64,000 nucleotides of DNA from Cardinium endosymbiont of Dermatophagoides farinae (GTDB lineage: Bacteria; Bacteroidota; Bacteroidia; Cytophagales; Amoebophilaceae): assembly GCF_007559345.1 (NCBI RefSeq), contig NZ_VMBH01000001.1, forward strand, positions 1,194,869-1,258,868, written 5' to 3'. Position 1 is the first letter of the stretch, and each line of letters begins with the position of its first letter. Below are positions 29,855-40,019 of this stretch, piece by piece. The notes beneath the pieces are model-generated. The model saw only the letters and a program-made list of their open reading frames with translations. It made no database searches and was not told the origin of the DNA. Position numbers and translations under genes: made by a program.

Positions 29855-30001
29855 TAAATTGCTGGAAAGTGGGAAAAGTAATGTCTGAAACATGTTGCTA
29901 ATCAGGTAAATTTATACAATAACCTGGAAGAAAAAGAAGAACATCTTTAGTACAGAAAACAGCCTTAACGTACAATAATTTCCTATATCCAAGGAGACCC
30001 C

Positions 30002-30978
30002 TATACCAGAAAAGTTCTCTAGTTCTGCACCTACTTTGAGACGTTTATAGCACTCTTCTATATGCCATCTTAACCCATAAGCCTTCTTGAGGCTTTCTAA
30101 TGTAAATTTTTCGCGGTCAAAAAGTGAGGTAGTCAATACCTCTACTGTGCTATTGGATAACATAAAGGATACCACTCTTACCTTTTGGCTGATCTTTTTA
30201 TCTTTACTCTCTACGATACAATCAAAATCTGACTCTCCAGATTGAACACGTTCCCATAGCTTTTTATAATGGTGTCCTTGCACACGAAAAATAAAATCTG
30301 CTTTATAATCATTGTGTTCTTTCATAAACTTTGCAGAAGTGTACCCACGATCATAGATAAACAATAATTTATCTTGCTTTAAGGAACGCATTTGATCAAC
30401 CACTTCAGGTAGTTGTGCTTCTGCCAATGTCTGCTCCCCTACATCCCAAGTTCCAAGTCGAGCATTACAAATCAGAGATGTACACAAATCCACAAATAGA
30501 GAAATCCTAGCTAAGGGCGGCATCGTTCCATTGGTCCCATTTGGTTTAAAACGTCCAAATTCAGATATGATTTCTCCGGAAGCAGGTAAGTGCATAGAAG
30601 AACCATCTACTGCAATAACCCTATGTTCTTTCCATGTTCCATAAGTAGGATCATTTTGGTAAGCTATTCGGATGCTGTCTTCCAATAATTCTTTAAAGCC
30701 AGTATGAGCAAATTTGTACCTTGCTTTAGAAAAAGCTTGCTTGAAGGGGGGATTTTCGATGTTAATGGTTCCATAAGTTCACACTCTATACCTAAACTTC
30801 TCTTAACCAGCTGTAAAATGGTACTAAATACTATTGGGAAACTAAGTTTCCTATTGCGTATAAAGGTATTTTTGCCTCTTGAATGTCTTTGCTGAAACAC
30901 TTGTGCATAAACTTTATTTTTAACATTGGAAACGAAGTTTTTTCCTAAAAATTTTTCATAAAAAAACGCATTATACAT
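30002..30978 (-). pseudogene. IS4-family transposase, frame-shifted and 3'-truncated
   Basis: Two frames: 30978-30664 (N-terminal part) and 30685 to about 30002, the second with the DDE motifs VIAVDGSSMHLP, LLFIYDRGYTS and the YREK-like GLRWHIEECYKRLK. They join if one base is added to the G6 run at 30746-30751 (C6 in the coding sense). The 3' end is cut by the Tn3 right repeat, after KVGAELENFSG. No target repeat or left end was identified. Confidence 0.88.
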
Positions 30979-31087
30979 TTTATTTTATAAAATAACAAAA
31001 AATAATTTATAAAAAAGAACTAAAAATGTAAATCCAAAATTATATGCTTTTATTTGATAATCAGTAAAATATAGAGATTAAGTTGAC

Positions 31088-31248
31088 GCCATTGTCCGTT
31101 CACCACTGTGGCGAAGATTTGCTTTTCAGTCTGTCTCAGGCATGATTTTAGGATAAATTTTTAGCATAAACGCCTAATTTTTGTTCCAAATTTTAGTAAA
31201 AAGCTAGAAAAAACGCGTTTTTTGCCAGTGTGCTGAACGGACAATGGC
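31088..31248. repeat. 161-bp element with perfect 15-bp inverted ends
   Basis: GCCATTGTCCGTTCA at 31088-31102 is repeated in inverse at 31234-31248. Nothing coding lies inside. This looks like a MITE or the ends of a deleted insertion sequence. It is unrelated to the common repeat family and occurs once in the window. Confidence 0.75.
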
Positions 31249-31281
31249 CATAGTAGGAAAATGTTCCTGTAAAAAGGTCTA

Positions 31282-32469
31282 TTATCGTCCTAAGCTAGAA
31301 ACCACACATCGAAATCCAATTGTAGCCGTAGCACTATCTTTATTCAAATAGCGCCGGGTTCCTATTTGTAAAAAGTAGGCAGAATCTGCCCAAGAACAGC
31401 CTTTATATACTTTATCATGCGCATTAGTAAGGGAACCTTTATGGTGATCAGCCTGATCCGGAGATCCATCACGGATAACAGGGTTTAAGTCACCTGAGTC
31501 TTGTAGAGCAAGCGGGCTGTAGGTATCACTTACCCAACAACAAACATTACCCACCATATCATAGAGGCCTAGATCGTTTGGAGGGTAAGCATAAACGTAA
31601 GAAGTAGGTGCAGCATGGTCAGACTCACCAGCCATACCTTTGTAGTTGCCCTTGCCTCGCTTAAAGTTAGCTAAGAATTGACCATTTTTTCCTCTTGGGG
31701 AAGAACCATCCCATGGGTAAATCCGTTGATGGCGCTGTAAATAGTCTATATTAGCTGTGCCAATTATAGCGTGCGCAGCGTATTCCCATTCTGCTTCACT
31801 AGCTAAGCGAAATTCGGGGCACCTGCTTATTATTGCCTCTATATCTTCATTATTGATGGCAGTTGTTTGACCTTCTTCAGCATCAGGCTGAGGTGTTAAC
31901 TTTGCTTTATATTTCTTAATCTCTTCCTCCTGAAACTTTTTGGTACGCCATTTACAATATTCCGTAGCTTGCTCCCAGCTCACACCAACAACCGGGTAAT
32001 AGGCAAAACCGGGCGCATTTAGATAATTTTCTAAATATAGATTATTGTAGCTAAAGCCCTCTAGCAAAGCCTGTTGATTGGGCATAGCAGCCTTATATGC
32101 TTCAGTTAAACTATTCTTTTGCAAGTCATATAGATACTCCCTATAGTCTAAATTGGTAATAGGTGTTTGATCTATGTAAAAAGAAGTGATGGTAACAGGT
32201 TTCGTAGACCCCCCTCCTGTACCCAGCTTATCCTCCACTAAATTACCCATGGTCATATAACCTCCCTCCACATAAATCATACCCGGAATAGGTGGACCTT
32301 GCTTATGAGGGACGACAGGCAACGTATCTGGTTGATTAAAACGGCGCCCCGTTGTCAAACTTACCTTACCTGGTCGGGCGCTAGTAGGATGACTTTTCCC
32401 GTAAGCTGTAGCGTAAACCAAAACAAATAAAAAATATCCTAATCGGGAAATACGAAAAATCATAGCCAT
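31282..32469 (-). CDS. GldJ/GldK-like formylglycine-generating-enzyme-fold protein
   Basis: The 395-residue protein has an N-terminal signal or anchor segment and an FGE-sulfatase (SUMF1) fold. Visible motifs are GGYMTMG, FYIDQTPITNLDYREYL, FRLASEAEWEYAAHA, NDLGLYDMVGNVCCWVSD and the ending TIGFRC. It resembles GldK at 45034-46080. In Bacteroidota, GldJ and GldK are such lipoproteins of the gliding/type 9 secretion machine; catalytic activity is not expected. I cannot decide between GldJ and a GldK paralog. No lipobox Cys is obvious. Confidence 0.8.
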   Translation of the reverse strand: MAMIFRISRLGYFLFVLVYATAYGKSHPTSARPGKVSLTTGRRFNQPDTLPVVPHKQGPPIPGMIYVEGGYMTMGNLVEDKLGTGGGSTKPVTITSFYIDQTPITNLDYREYLYDLQKNSLTEAYKAAMPNQQALLEGFSYNNLYLENYLNAPGFAYYPVVGVSWEQATEYCKWRTKKFQEEEIKKYKAKLTPQPDAEEGQTTAINNEDIEAIISRCPEFRLASEAEWEYAAHAIIGTANIDYLQRHQRIYPWDGSSPRGKNGQFLANFKRGKGNYKGMAGESDHAAPTSYVYAYPPNDLGLYDMVGNVCCWVSDTYSPLALQDSGDLNPVIRDGSPDQADHHKGSLTNAHDKVYKGCSWADSAYFLQIGTRRYLNKDSATATIGFRCVVSSLGR

Positions 32470-32566
32470 ATCAATAGTTTTGCACAGGTTATAAAAAAAT
32501 CATTTTAGGCGATCAAACACAATAAAGCGCACATAAAAATATACAAAAATCTACCTTTAAAAGTAT

Positions 32567-33148
32567 TTAGTCTGGCACAGACTCATGGGGCTGCAACGTA
32601 GTGGCTACATACTCCTTCCTAGGGAGCATACAAGGACGAATCATAGCCGTTCTTATTTTTTGTACTAAAGTTAAATAGACAAAATAGGCCTCTAGCCTAT
32701 CTAAGAAAAAACCAAGCTGTACAGTATAATGGGGCTGCCTATAATGGAGCTTAGATGTATGCCCAAGCCTACCAATCAAGTCTTGTTTCTTTAATGCTGC
32801 AGTTCTACTGCTACCCATATAGAGCTGTATAGTATACCCCTTTAAGCACTGCATATGCTCATAAGCTAGCTTGCGTTGCGCCAAACGTTGCGCTAAATTT
32901 TTGGTTTGATCTAATGGACAGACAAGCGACACGGAACTTTCTTTTTTTTTCGTTTTAAGTTCTTTGCAACATTTCATTCTGTTTCTGTATACAGTAAGAT
33001 CTTCGTCATAGGTTCCTTTTTTTACTTGATTCAAGATTTTTTTCAAGCTAGGTGGAGGTGCCGCTTTTAACGCTATACATGCAGTCAGACTGACTAAAAA
33101 GGCCGATACGAGGCGACCTATTGTTATTTTACTTATATGGGAACACAT
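32567..33148 (-). CDS. Secreted SPOR-domain-like protein
   Basis: 193 residues with a signal peptide (about 12-30, ending near ALKA) and a charged middle part. The C-terminal region (about 105-170) fits a SPOR fold: GYTIQLYMGSSRTAALKKQD, then YTVQLGFFLDRLEAYFVY. SPOR domains bind denuded peptidoglycan glycans. The next gene in the same direction is the GldJ/K-like protein, so an envelope operon is possible. Confidence 0.65.
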   Translation of the reverse strand: MCSHISKITIGRLVSAFLVSLTACIALKAAPPPSLKKILNQVKKGTYDEDLTVYRNRMKCCKELKTKKKESSVSLVCPLDQTKNLAQRLAQRKLAYEHMQCLKGYTIQLYMGSSRTAALKKQDLIGRLGHTSKLHYRQPHYTVQLGFFLDRLEAYFVYLTLVQKIRTAMIRPCMLPRKEYVATTLQPHESVPD

Positions 33149-33264
33149 TGCTCAAATTTAAAGATAAAATAGTGGAAAACCGAGCATACTTTAATTTAAA
33201 GTAAAGATATCACGCCAAACCAGACAGCGCACAACCTCACTACTTGCAGCCATCCTAAAATTAA

Positions 33265-33393
33265 TAGACCTTCTGCAAAACCTATTGCTAAATGGCAATT
33301 TTGTGGTCTATGCTCCTCAAATACATTTAGTATTCTGGCGACTGCGCTTCTCCAAAAAACTGCTGATCACAAATAGGTTTTTCAGAAGGTCTA
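33265..33393. repeat. MITE-like intergenic repeat, copy 8
   Basis: Short form, reverse orientation, in the divergent spacer between the SPOR protein and rpmH. Confidence 0.88.
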
Positions 33394-33527
33394 ATAGCAT
33401 TTAATCCCATTTCCTGAAGAAATAGCTAGAATAATTTGGATGCTACCGTAGATTTACATACCTTGCCAGGACAAATCTATAGAAGTTCTTGTTTATCTAA
33501 AATCTATAAAGGTCATTAAACTAACTT

Positions 33528-33686
33528 ATGAAAAGAACATTTCAACCATCACTGAGAAAAAGAAGCAATAAACATGGTTTTAGGGAGCGTATGTCAACTG
33601 CTAATGGCCGTGCTGTATTGGCCAGAAGGCGCGCTAAAGGAAGAGTGAAATTAACCGTTTCTGATGAGCCTAGGCATAAGTGCTAG
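33528..33686 (+). CDS. rpmH: 50S ribosomal protein L34
   Basis: The 52-residue frame begins [20 protein letters not shown] and continues with the classic [19 protein letters not shown]. rnpA follows 15-21 bp downstream, the near-universal rpmH-rnpA pair. Confidence 0.97.
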   Translation: MKRTFQPSLRKRSNKHGFRERMSTANGRAVLARRRAKGRVKLTVSDEPRHKC

Positions 33687-33701
33687 TCTTTCCTTCTGCT
33701 A

Positions 33702-34112
33702 TTGGTTATGGGAAAAAGCAGCCTGCCCAAATGCAGTAGACTAACCAACCGCAAGCATATAAAAATGCTTTTTCAAGAAGGAGCTATTTTAAAGCTATAT
33801 CCTTGTACCATCTTTTACCTCCAAAAAAAGAAAGAAGACTTTTTATGCAATAAAGTTCTTTTTTCTGTCTCTAAACGCCATTTCCCTTCTGCTGTCCAAC
33901 GCAATAGAGTAAAGCGTTTGCTTAGGGAAGCCTATCGACTCAATAAATATATATTGGATCATGCGTTAGATACCGCCCGTTCTGAATTTGCCTTTTTAAT
34001 AGGATATGTGTATACTGGAAAACAGGAAGAGATCCACTATCCTATTTTGAATAGGGCTGTTATTAGATCGTTGCAACATTTTAGCGTTTTGCTAGATGAA
34101 GAACTATCTTAA
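33702..34112 (+). CDS. rnpA: Ribonuclease P protein component
   Basis: RnpA assists the catalytic RNA in maturing tRNA 5' ends. The signature VSKRHFPSAVQRNRVKRLLREAYR is present in about residues 50-75 (RNRVKR core). The start may be at 33702 or 33708. The usual downstream yidD/yidC is absent; the next gene is the symporter-HD fusion. Confidence 0.93.
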   Translation: MVMGKSSLPKCSRLTNRKHIKMLFQEGAILKLYPCTIFYLQKKKEDFLCNKVLFSVSKRHFPSAVQRNRVKRLLREAYRLNKYILDHALDTARSEFAFLIGYVYTGKQEEIHYPILNRAVIRSLQHFSVLLDEELS

Positions 34113-34266
34113 TAGTTTTTCAGTAGTCTCTTTTGCTGTTTCGTATGGCTTTAATAATTGGTTTACAAATCCTTTTGTTTCTTGTCTAGACAATTTGACA
34201 GGTGGCTCTGGTGTAAAATTTTTATAGAAAGCACATTTTTTCAGCAATATAATTACAGGACCGGCA

Positions 34267-37200
34267 ATGGGTTTAGACAGTATTATTTTTATTCTTTTTT
34301 TATTGATCCATCTATTTGTTGGCATTCGTGCTATTAAACATTCCACTATCCAACATACGCATTGCGCTACGCCCCATATTATAGCAGCTATCCTGGCCAT
34401 AACCTATGGAGGGGAAGTACTCTGTAGTCCGCTTGATATGGATTGCTTATTACGTTTGGCAGGTAGTATGATCAGCTATTTTATAATAGGCAACCTGCTG
34501 GCACATCGTTTGCATCTTTTTTTAAATAATCGTTCAGTAGCAGAAATAATGGGGCGATGCTATGGCAATGCTATTCGAAAAATTGTAGCCATATGTGGCC
34601 TATTGCATAGCGCTTCGGTAGTTGCCATTCAATTTAAAATGCTTTCAATGGCGATATGTTGGTTTTTTGCTATTCAGCCACATTATAGTCTGCTTATGGC
34701 AGCGCTCTTTGTGATGTTTAGTGTTGGGTCAACTATCATACAACCACTGGTGCTGGTACGTGTAGTACGTTGTGCTTCCTTTGGAATATTCCTACCCATT
34801 GTCGCTTGGACTTTATGGAAATGTATGGTAAACCAATATAATGTTGATCAAGCCAATCTTGCTTTAGCCATTAAGGACTCTTGGAATAGCTTGATTCATG
34901 GTCGTCTTGGTCTACTGGACTATATTATATATTTTATTGTTTGCTCTATACCCGCTTTCTATCCTGCTCAGGTAGTTCCTATGCTCATTTCCGCAAATGC
35001 CACCCAAATCAAGCGTTCCTTTAATGGTGCTGGTTTCTTTGCATTAAGCATAAACTTGTTTTTGTTATGGGTTGCCGTGTTGGTACAGAACAATGCTGGC
35101 AAGTCGGTCCTATCAGCTATTCCCTTAACCATTTTTGATACCCATCTAGGGCTAAAAGGGATGTTGATGATAAGCGTTGCTGCCTTAACCATCTCTACAG
35201 CAGGTGCCAACTTGCATGCAGCTACTGGTTTAATAACCGATGACCTACCGGATCTATTCAAGTGGGTTAAAAAGCCCATTATCCATCTGGCTATAGTAGG
35301 TGTGATGGCAATGTTTCTTGCACGATACACTACATACCAAATGATATGGATGACCATTTTTTTGTTTAAAGCTGTTGTGAGCCTACCATTGCTATGCTCT
35401 TTAATGGGTGTTTCCCTACATGCATGTACAGTTTTAGTAGGGATGCTAGCAGGTGGTGTAACCACTATCTTGTGGTTTTGTTTTGCACCTAATCCAGGTC
35501 TCAATAGCTTGCTTCCAGCCATTGGAATGAATCTACTAAGTATTATTGTCATCCAGTTTTTCAAGGGCAAACGCACCCCAGACCAGCATCACTTAACCAA
35601 TAGCTTGCCTCAAGACCCATTCCCTAAGCCTCCACTATTATGGAAGCAGTGGCCTAAATATATTACCTTTCATAGGATGAAGCAATTCAATTTTTTCGAT
35701 TACCTTCAGAAACAATTACCTAAAGATAATTTATCCTATATACTTTTTAGTTTTTATATTCTGCTGACAGGTTATGGTTCTTTTTATACTTTTTCCGGCA
35801 ATCCCATATGGCATGCTATATTAGAAGTGCTTATTCTATTTCCAAGTCTCTTGGTTGCCACATTTTTCTTAGTATATATTTTTTCCGCCCAATCATATGT
35901 TCGTAAAATTGTCTCAATAATGTGGCCATTGAGCCATATTTACTTTCTTTTCTTAGTAGGTACTGGCATGACCATACTTAGTAAGTTTGCCCATTTACAT
36001 AATATTATTTTTATACTCAACCTCTTCTTATCTCTTTTTATTACCCCATTGAGTGTCATCTTGTTTGGATCTATACTCAGTATTATAGTAGTGTCGATCT
36101 TACTCCATTATATGGACAGTAATATCACATTAATCGATTGCTTTTTAGACCTGAACATAAATATTGCTTGCGTAATATTTATGCTATTCATTTTAGTTGG
36201 TGGCTTTTTGTACCATAACAACAGCTTAGGCAAGCTCTTATCCATCATACAGGTGTTAACCAGTGAAAAGGAAGAGCAAAATGCAAGGCAATTTTTTAAT
36301 AAGCAACAAGTAGAAGCACTTGCTTATGAAAGCAGCTATATCATATGCCAATTGAACAATTGGCTCACTCGATTAGAGGAATCAGATCAGCGCTTGCTTG
36401 CTTATTCCGCCCAAGCCACTAGGTTGAATAAGTATTTTAACAGCGTTTTTCAACATTTAAAGCATAATCTCCATTTAGTCACCAATTGGATTAGCATGGA
36501 TCAACTATTAGCCGAATGTTTCGATGCTATAAAAATTAGCAATATATACGATACGCCCTATGTAGTGATTAATACAAAACACCTTTATATGCAGTGTGCC
36601 ATAGAAAGTATAAAAAATCTAATTATCAGCAGTTTATATTCCTGCAGTGCATACCAATCTCTACATAGCCATCAAAAAAAGGATATCTATATGTATATAG
36701 ATGATACACAGTTGGGCTATCGGTTAACCCTTTTACAGGGTAAATTGCAAAAAATCAATGCGATCCGATTTGTGATTACAACTGCAATCAGGCTACCTAT
36801 GATACGTCCAACCTATAAGGTCGCAGAGATGGCAGATATTCAGATTTTAGCTGACAGTGAAGAAAAAATAGACTTAGGAAACCAACATATTGTCCATGCA
36901 CATTACGGTTACTATGAGCGGCATGCTTCTGAATCAGAAATCACTCATTTATATGTAATACCTGTAAACGTCAAAGAGATTACTAAGGCATTTGCGGCCC
37001 TTTCACCTGTTGTGCATACACAAAAAATGGCATTGGACCCAATAAGCATAAAGGAAGAAGCCGCATTTTTAGAACAAGTAAAAAAGAAAGCAGGGCTTGA
37101 TGTTGCGCTGGTTATGGATGCATTACAGTTGATTAAAGTTTATTATACCACGCAAAGAAGAAAAACAGGAGAACTATTTTACTTACATCCCATGGCAGTG

Positions 37201-37629
37201 GCCTCTATTTTACTCACTATAACCCAAGATGCTAATGTTATTATTGCTGGCCTGGTCCATGATGTAGTACAAAATACCCCGCTGACAGAAGCAGGTTTAA
37301 CTACCCTATTTGGTGCTGCTATTACACAGATTGTATCAGCTTCAGCGTGCTTAGAGAAAGAACTACCAGGCCAAACAGATGACTATACTGCCTATATCCA
37401 AGCTATAATGGGTGATACAAATCATGATGCGATACTGGTTAGGCTGGCAGATGTGTTACATAATGCAAGAACCATTTCTGGTCATACTATTGAAAAACAG
37501 ATAGAAAAAGCAAGGTTAATCCAAAAATTTTACCTGCCATTGGCCATGCACATACAACTAGTCGATATAACCCATGAATTACAGTTACATAGTGAAAAAG
37601 TATTAAATATAGCCATGGGAAAAGAGTAG
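34267..37629 (+). CDS. SLC5-type symporter fused to a RelA/SpoT-type HD domain with altered ED dyad
   Basis: The 1120-residue protein has an SLC5/SSS transporter part (about 1-440, including STAGANLHAATGLI). A second membrane part of about 6 segments (about 490-665) resembles the spacer of symporter-histidine kinase proteins. A cytosolic region (about 670-900) has no clear family, and an HD domain follows (about 935-1110). HD ligands are H974 in FYLHPMAVAS, H998-D999 in GLVHDVVQNT and D1062 in VRLADVLHNARTI. Spacing from H974 to H998 equals that in Rel hydrolases (H53 to H77). The catalytic E-D that should be at 1002-1003 is Q-N. A sensing rather than hydrolysing role is an inference. No kinase H-box or ATP-binding motif was found. 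Confidence 0.85.
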   Translation: MGLDSIIFILFLLIHLFVGIRAIKHSTIQHTHCATPHIIAAILAITYGGEVLCSPLDMDCLLRLAGSMISYFIIGNLLAHRLHLFLNNRSVAEIMGRCYGNAIRKIVAICGLLHSASVVAIQFKMLSMAICWFFAIQPHYSLLMAALFVMFSVGSTIIQPLVLVRVVRCASFGIFLPIVAWTLWKCMVNQYNVDQANLALAIKDSWNSLIHGRLGLLDYIIYFIVCSIPAFYPAQVVPMLISANATQIKRSFNGAGFFALSINLFLLWVAVLVQNNAGKSVLSAIPLTIFDTHLGLKGMLMISVAALTISTAGANLHAATGLITDDLPDLFKWVKKPIIHLAIVGVMAMFLARYTTYQMIWMTIFLFKAVVSLPLLCSLMGVSLHACTVLVGMLAGGVTTILWFCFAPNPGLNSLLPAIGMNLLSIIVIQFFKGKRTPDQHHLTNSLPQDPFPKPPLLWKQWPKYITFHRMKQFNFFDYLQKQLPKDNLSYILFSFYILLTGYGSFYTFSGNPIWHAILEVLILFPSLLVATFFLVYIFSAQSYVRKIVSIMWPLSHIYFLFLVGTGMTILSKFAHLHNIIFILNLFLSLFITPLSVILFGSILSIIVVSILLHYMDSNITLIDCFLDLNINIACVIFMLFILVGGFLYHNNSLGKLLSIIQVLTSEKEEQNARQFFNKQQVEALAYESSYIICQLNNWLTRLEESDQRLLAYSAQATRLNKYFNSVFQHLKHNLHLVTNWISMDQLLAECFDAIKISNIYDTPYVVINTKHLYMQCAIESIKNLIISSLYSCSAYQSLHSHQKKDIYMYIDDTQLGYRLTLLQGKLQKINAIRFVITTAIRLPMIRPTYKVAEMADIQILADSEEKIDLGNQHIVHAHYGYYERHASESEITHLYVIPVNVKEITKAFAALSPVVHTQKMALDPISIKEEAAFLEQVKKKAGLDVALVMDALQLIKVYYTTQRRKTGELFYLHPMAVASILLTITQDANVIIAGLVHDVVQNTPLTEAGLTTLFGAAITQIVSASACLEKELPGQTDDYTAYIQAIMGDTNHDAILVRLADVLHNARTISGHTIEKQIEKARLIQKFYLPLAMHIQLVDITHELQLHSEKVLNIAMGKE

Positions 37630-37775
37630 GGAAGCGTTATCGTTTTGTCACTTTATCCATCTATCCTGAATAGTATATAAAGTGAGGCTGTTAAACTTTT
37701 GTTTTTTTATTAAAAAAACATTAAAATCTGATTAAGAGTATCATCTCTGTATTAACTTTCAGAAATATCAGAAAT

Positions 37776-38927
37776 ATGGGTTTGACAAAAAGTATACAGC
37801 GCATCAAGTCCGTAAGTTTATCAATTCTTGTATGGACGAATATTTTACTAACTACTTTGAGTTGCATCAAGTTTCATACGTCATATGGCCTTGTAGAACC
37901 CGCTACTTCTGAAACAGAAAAACCCCTAAAGCTACAAAGCTTAAAGAGTTTGTCTTTAGCAGCTAATATGGGTACTATCATTACTAAAATTACTAAAGAT
38001 AATCAAGACGTAGTGTTCCATGCGTTTTTCGAAAATAAAGATCTTCAAGAAAAGTGGAGTAAGTTGTGTAGTAGTGGACATTACCATCAGTGTATGGGAA
38101 ATCTTGCTAGGCTCATTGAGGATAATAAACTTACATTAGGGATACTAGATGGTAACGGATATGCTCCTATACATTACGTAGCACAAAACCTTAACCTAAA
38201 AGATCCGCATGTTATAGATCTTTTTGAGAAGCTACTTGACTATAGCAAAGCTTATGTAAATTTATTCTCTGAGCCTAGAGATCTTGAGCCCGGTAATACT
38301 CCTTTACATCTAGCAGCAGGGTATAATAATAACCCAGTGATCACTACGTTATTGTTATTGATAAATAAGCGTACTGATGTAAATCAAGAAAATGAGGATT
38401 GTAATACTCCTTTACAGCTAGCAGCTATGCATAATCATAACCCAGAGATAATTAGTATACTAAGAGCTAAGAGTCCTAAGGTAAATCATAAAGACATTTA
38501 CAGGAATAATCTTCTACATCTAGCAGCTAGGTGTAATGATAGTCCAACGGTCATTCAGGAATTAGCGGCTAGCGGTGTTGGTATAAATCAAAAAATCGTC
38601 AAAGATGGACTCCTTTACATGTAGCAGCATTTAATATTAATCTACCAGTGGTTAAAGAGTTATTAAATCTAGGTGCTAGAGTAAATAAAAAAATAAAGAC
38701 GGGGATACCCCTTTATATCTAGCCGTATGCCCCGATATAAACAAAAAAATAGATGATAATAATCTGCCAATCGTTCAGTTATTAATAAATAAGGGTGTTA
38801 AAGTAAATAAAAAAATAAAGCTGGAAAGACTCCTTTAGATACAGTAAAAGCTAACTCACCGATAGCTCTGATGTTGCAACAGTACAAAGATAAAGGATTG
38901 AAAACGAAAAATCTCAAGAGGGATTAA
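37776..38927 (+). CDS. Ankyrin-repeat lipoprotein, with three one-base frame breaks
   Basis: The start gives a lipoprotein-like leader (LVWTNILLTTLSC). Ankyrin repeats begin at about residue 125 (GYAPIHYVAQNLN, NTPLHLAAGYNNNPVITTLL, NTPLQLAAMHNHNPEIISIL, NNLLHLAARCNDSP). The frame is lost at A6 (38590-38595), A7 (38687-38693) and A7 (38809-38815). Adding one A at each continues TPLHVAAFNINLPVVKELL, TPLYLAVCPDI and TPLDTVKANSP, ending at 38927. A further added A near 38910 would extend it to 38977. Ankyrin proteins of symbionts often interact with host proteins. Confidence 0.8.
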
Positions 38928-39078
38928 ACGACGAGCCAGGTTGCTCGAAAAAAAAGCAAAAATTTGATAAGGAATAGTAGTCAAAGTTTAATGTATCCGT
39001 TCTAAATGCATAAGCTTTATTTTTAATATCCTATACGCTACAGTAATCACTGATATTATTTTCTTAAATTGGCATCAT

Positions 39079-39217
39079 TAGACCTTCTGCAAAACCTATT
39101 TGTGATCAGCAGTTTTTAGGAGAAGCGCAGTCGCCAGAATACTAAATGTATTTGAGGAGCATAGACAAGCTTCAACACCAAAATTGCCATTTAGCAATAG
39201 GTTTTGCAGAAGGTCTA
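39079..39217. repeat. MITE-like intergenic repeat, copy 9
   Basis: It has the inner deletion of one short form but the long right arm (AAGCTTCAACACC). It lies 48 bp before fabG. Confidence 0.88.
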
Positions 39218-39264
39218 TTGTATGAACAGATAGATACGATTAAAGTCACTCGATAGCGTTTTTT

Positions 39265-40014
39265 ATGATGCATTTAAAAGGAAAAAAAATATTCATTACA
39301 GGTGCTTCACGCGGCATTGGCAAGGCGATTGCACTTAAACTAGCAGCGGAAGGAGGCGATATTGCTTTTACCTATTGTGGGTCTGATTTGGAAGCAGTAC
39401 AGGCTACAGAAGCGGCATTAAGCGCTTTTGGTGTACAGGTAAAAAGTTTTCATACAGATGCTGCTGATTTTCAGGCTACTGATAAGGCAGTAGCGGATAT
39501 GGTAGCAGCGTTTGGTGGGTTAGATGTATTGATTAACAATGCCGGCATCACGAGAGACAACTTGCTGCTGCGCATGCCAGAAGCCGATTGGGATGCGGTG
39601 CTGAATGTCAATTTAAAGTCTGTTTTTAACACGGTGAAGGCATCGCTAAAAACCTTTCTTAAGCAGCGCAGTGGTTCTATTATCAATATAGCCTCTATTG
39701 TAGGCATTAGTGGCCATGCTGGACAAGCCAATTACGCTGCGTCCAAAGCTGGTATGATTGGTTTAACCAAATCCATTGCTTTAGAGCTAGGCAGTAGAAA
39801 TATACGTGCCAATGTGATTGCACCTGGTTTTATAGCCACTGCTATGACCGATCAGCTTGAAGCATCATTACAGCAAGCATGGATGGAAAAGATTCCACTT
39901 AAGCGTGTCGGGTGCCCAGAAGATGTAGCAAACTGTGCACTCTTTTTAGCTTCTGATGCCTCAAGCTACATTACGGGGCAGGTGATTCAGATAGATGGTG
40001 GGTTGCTTACATAA
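39265..40014 (+). CDS. fabG: 3-oxoacyl-[ACP] reductase FabG
   Basis: Reduces 3-ketoacyl-ACP with NADPH in fatty acid elongation. The 249-residue short-chain dehydrogenase has the nucleotide motif TGASRGIGKAIA, NNAGIT, the catalytic Ser and YAASK, and the C-terminal VIQIDGG. It converges with fabD, the two being separated by a diverged repeat. Confidence 0.96.
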   Translation: MMHLKGKKIFITGASRGIGKAIALKLAAEGGDIAFTYCGSDLEAVQATEAALSAFGVQVKSFHTDAADFQATDKAVADMVAAFGGLDVLINNAGITRDNLLLRMPEADWDAVLNVNLKSVFNTVKASLKTFLKQRSGSIINIASIVGISGHAGQANYAASKAGMIGLTKSIALELGSRNIRANVIAPGFIATAMTDQLEASLQQAWMEKIPLKRVGCPEDVANCALFLASDASSYITGQVIQIDGGLLT

Positions 40015-40019
40015 CATCA

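Larger units (their letters stand above)
26449..30001. mobile_element. Tn3-family transposon, copy 1
   Basis: A 3553-bp element bounded by 38-bp inverted repeats (26449-26486 and 29964-30001, one mismatch), beginning GGGGTCT as in Tn3. It contains tnpA (minus) and a resolvase fragment (plus). The 5 bp outside the two ends (TATTA and TATAC) do not match, so no target duplication is seen. The right end interrupts an IS4-like transposase gene. A second copy lies at 55366-58914 in opposite orientation. Confidence 0.95.

Noticed and set aside
34104..34400. Minus-strand open frame between rnpA and the symporter-HD gene
   Set aside because: Its last 35 residues look protein-like, but most of it is the reverse of the symporter start and no family is seen.
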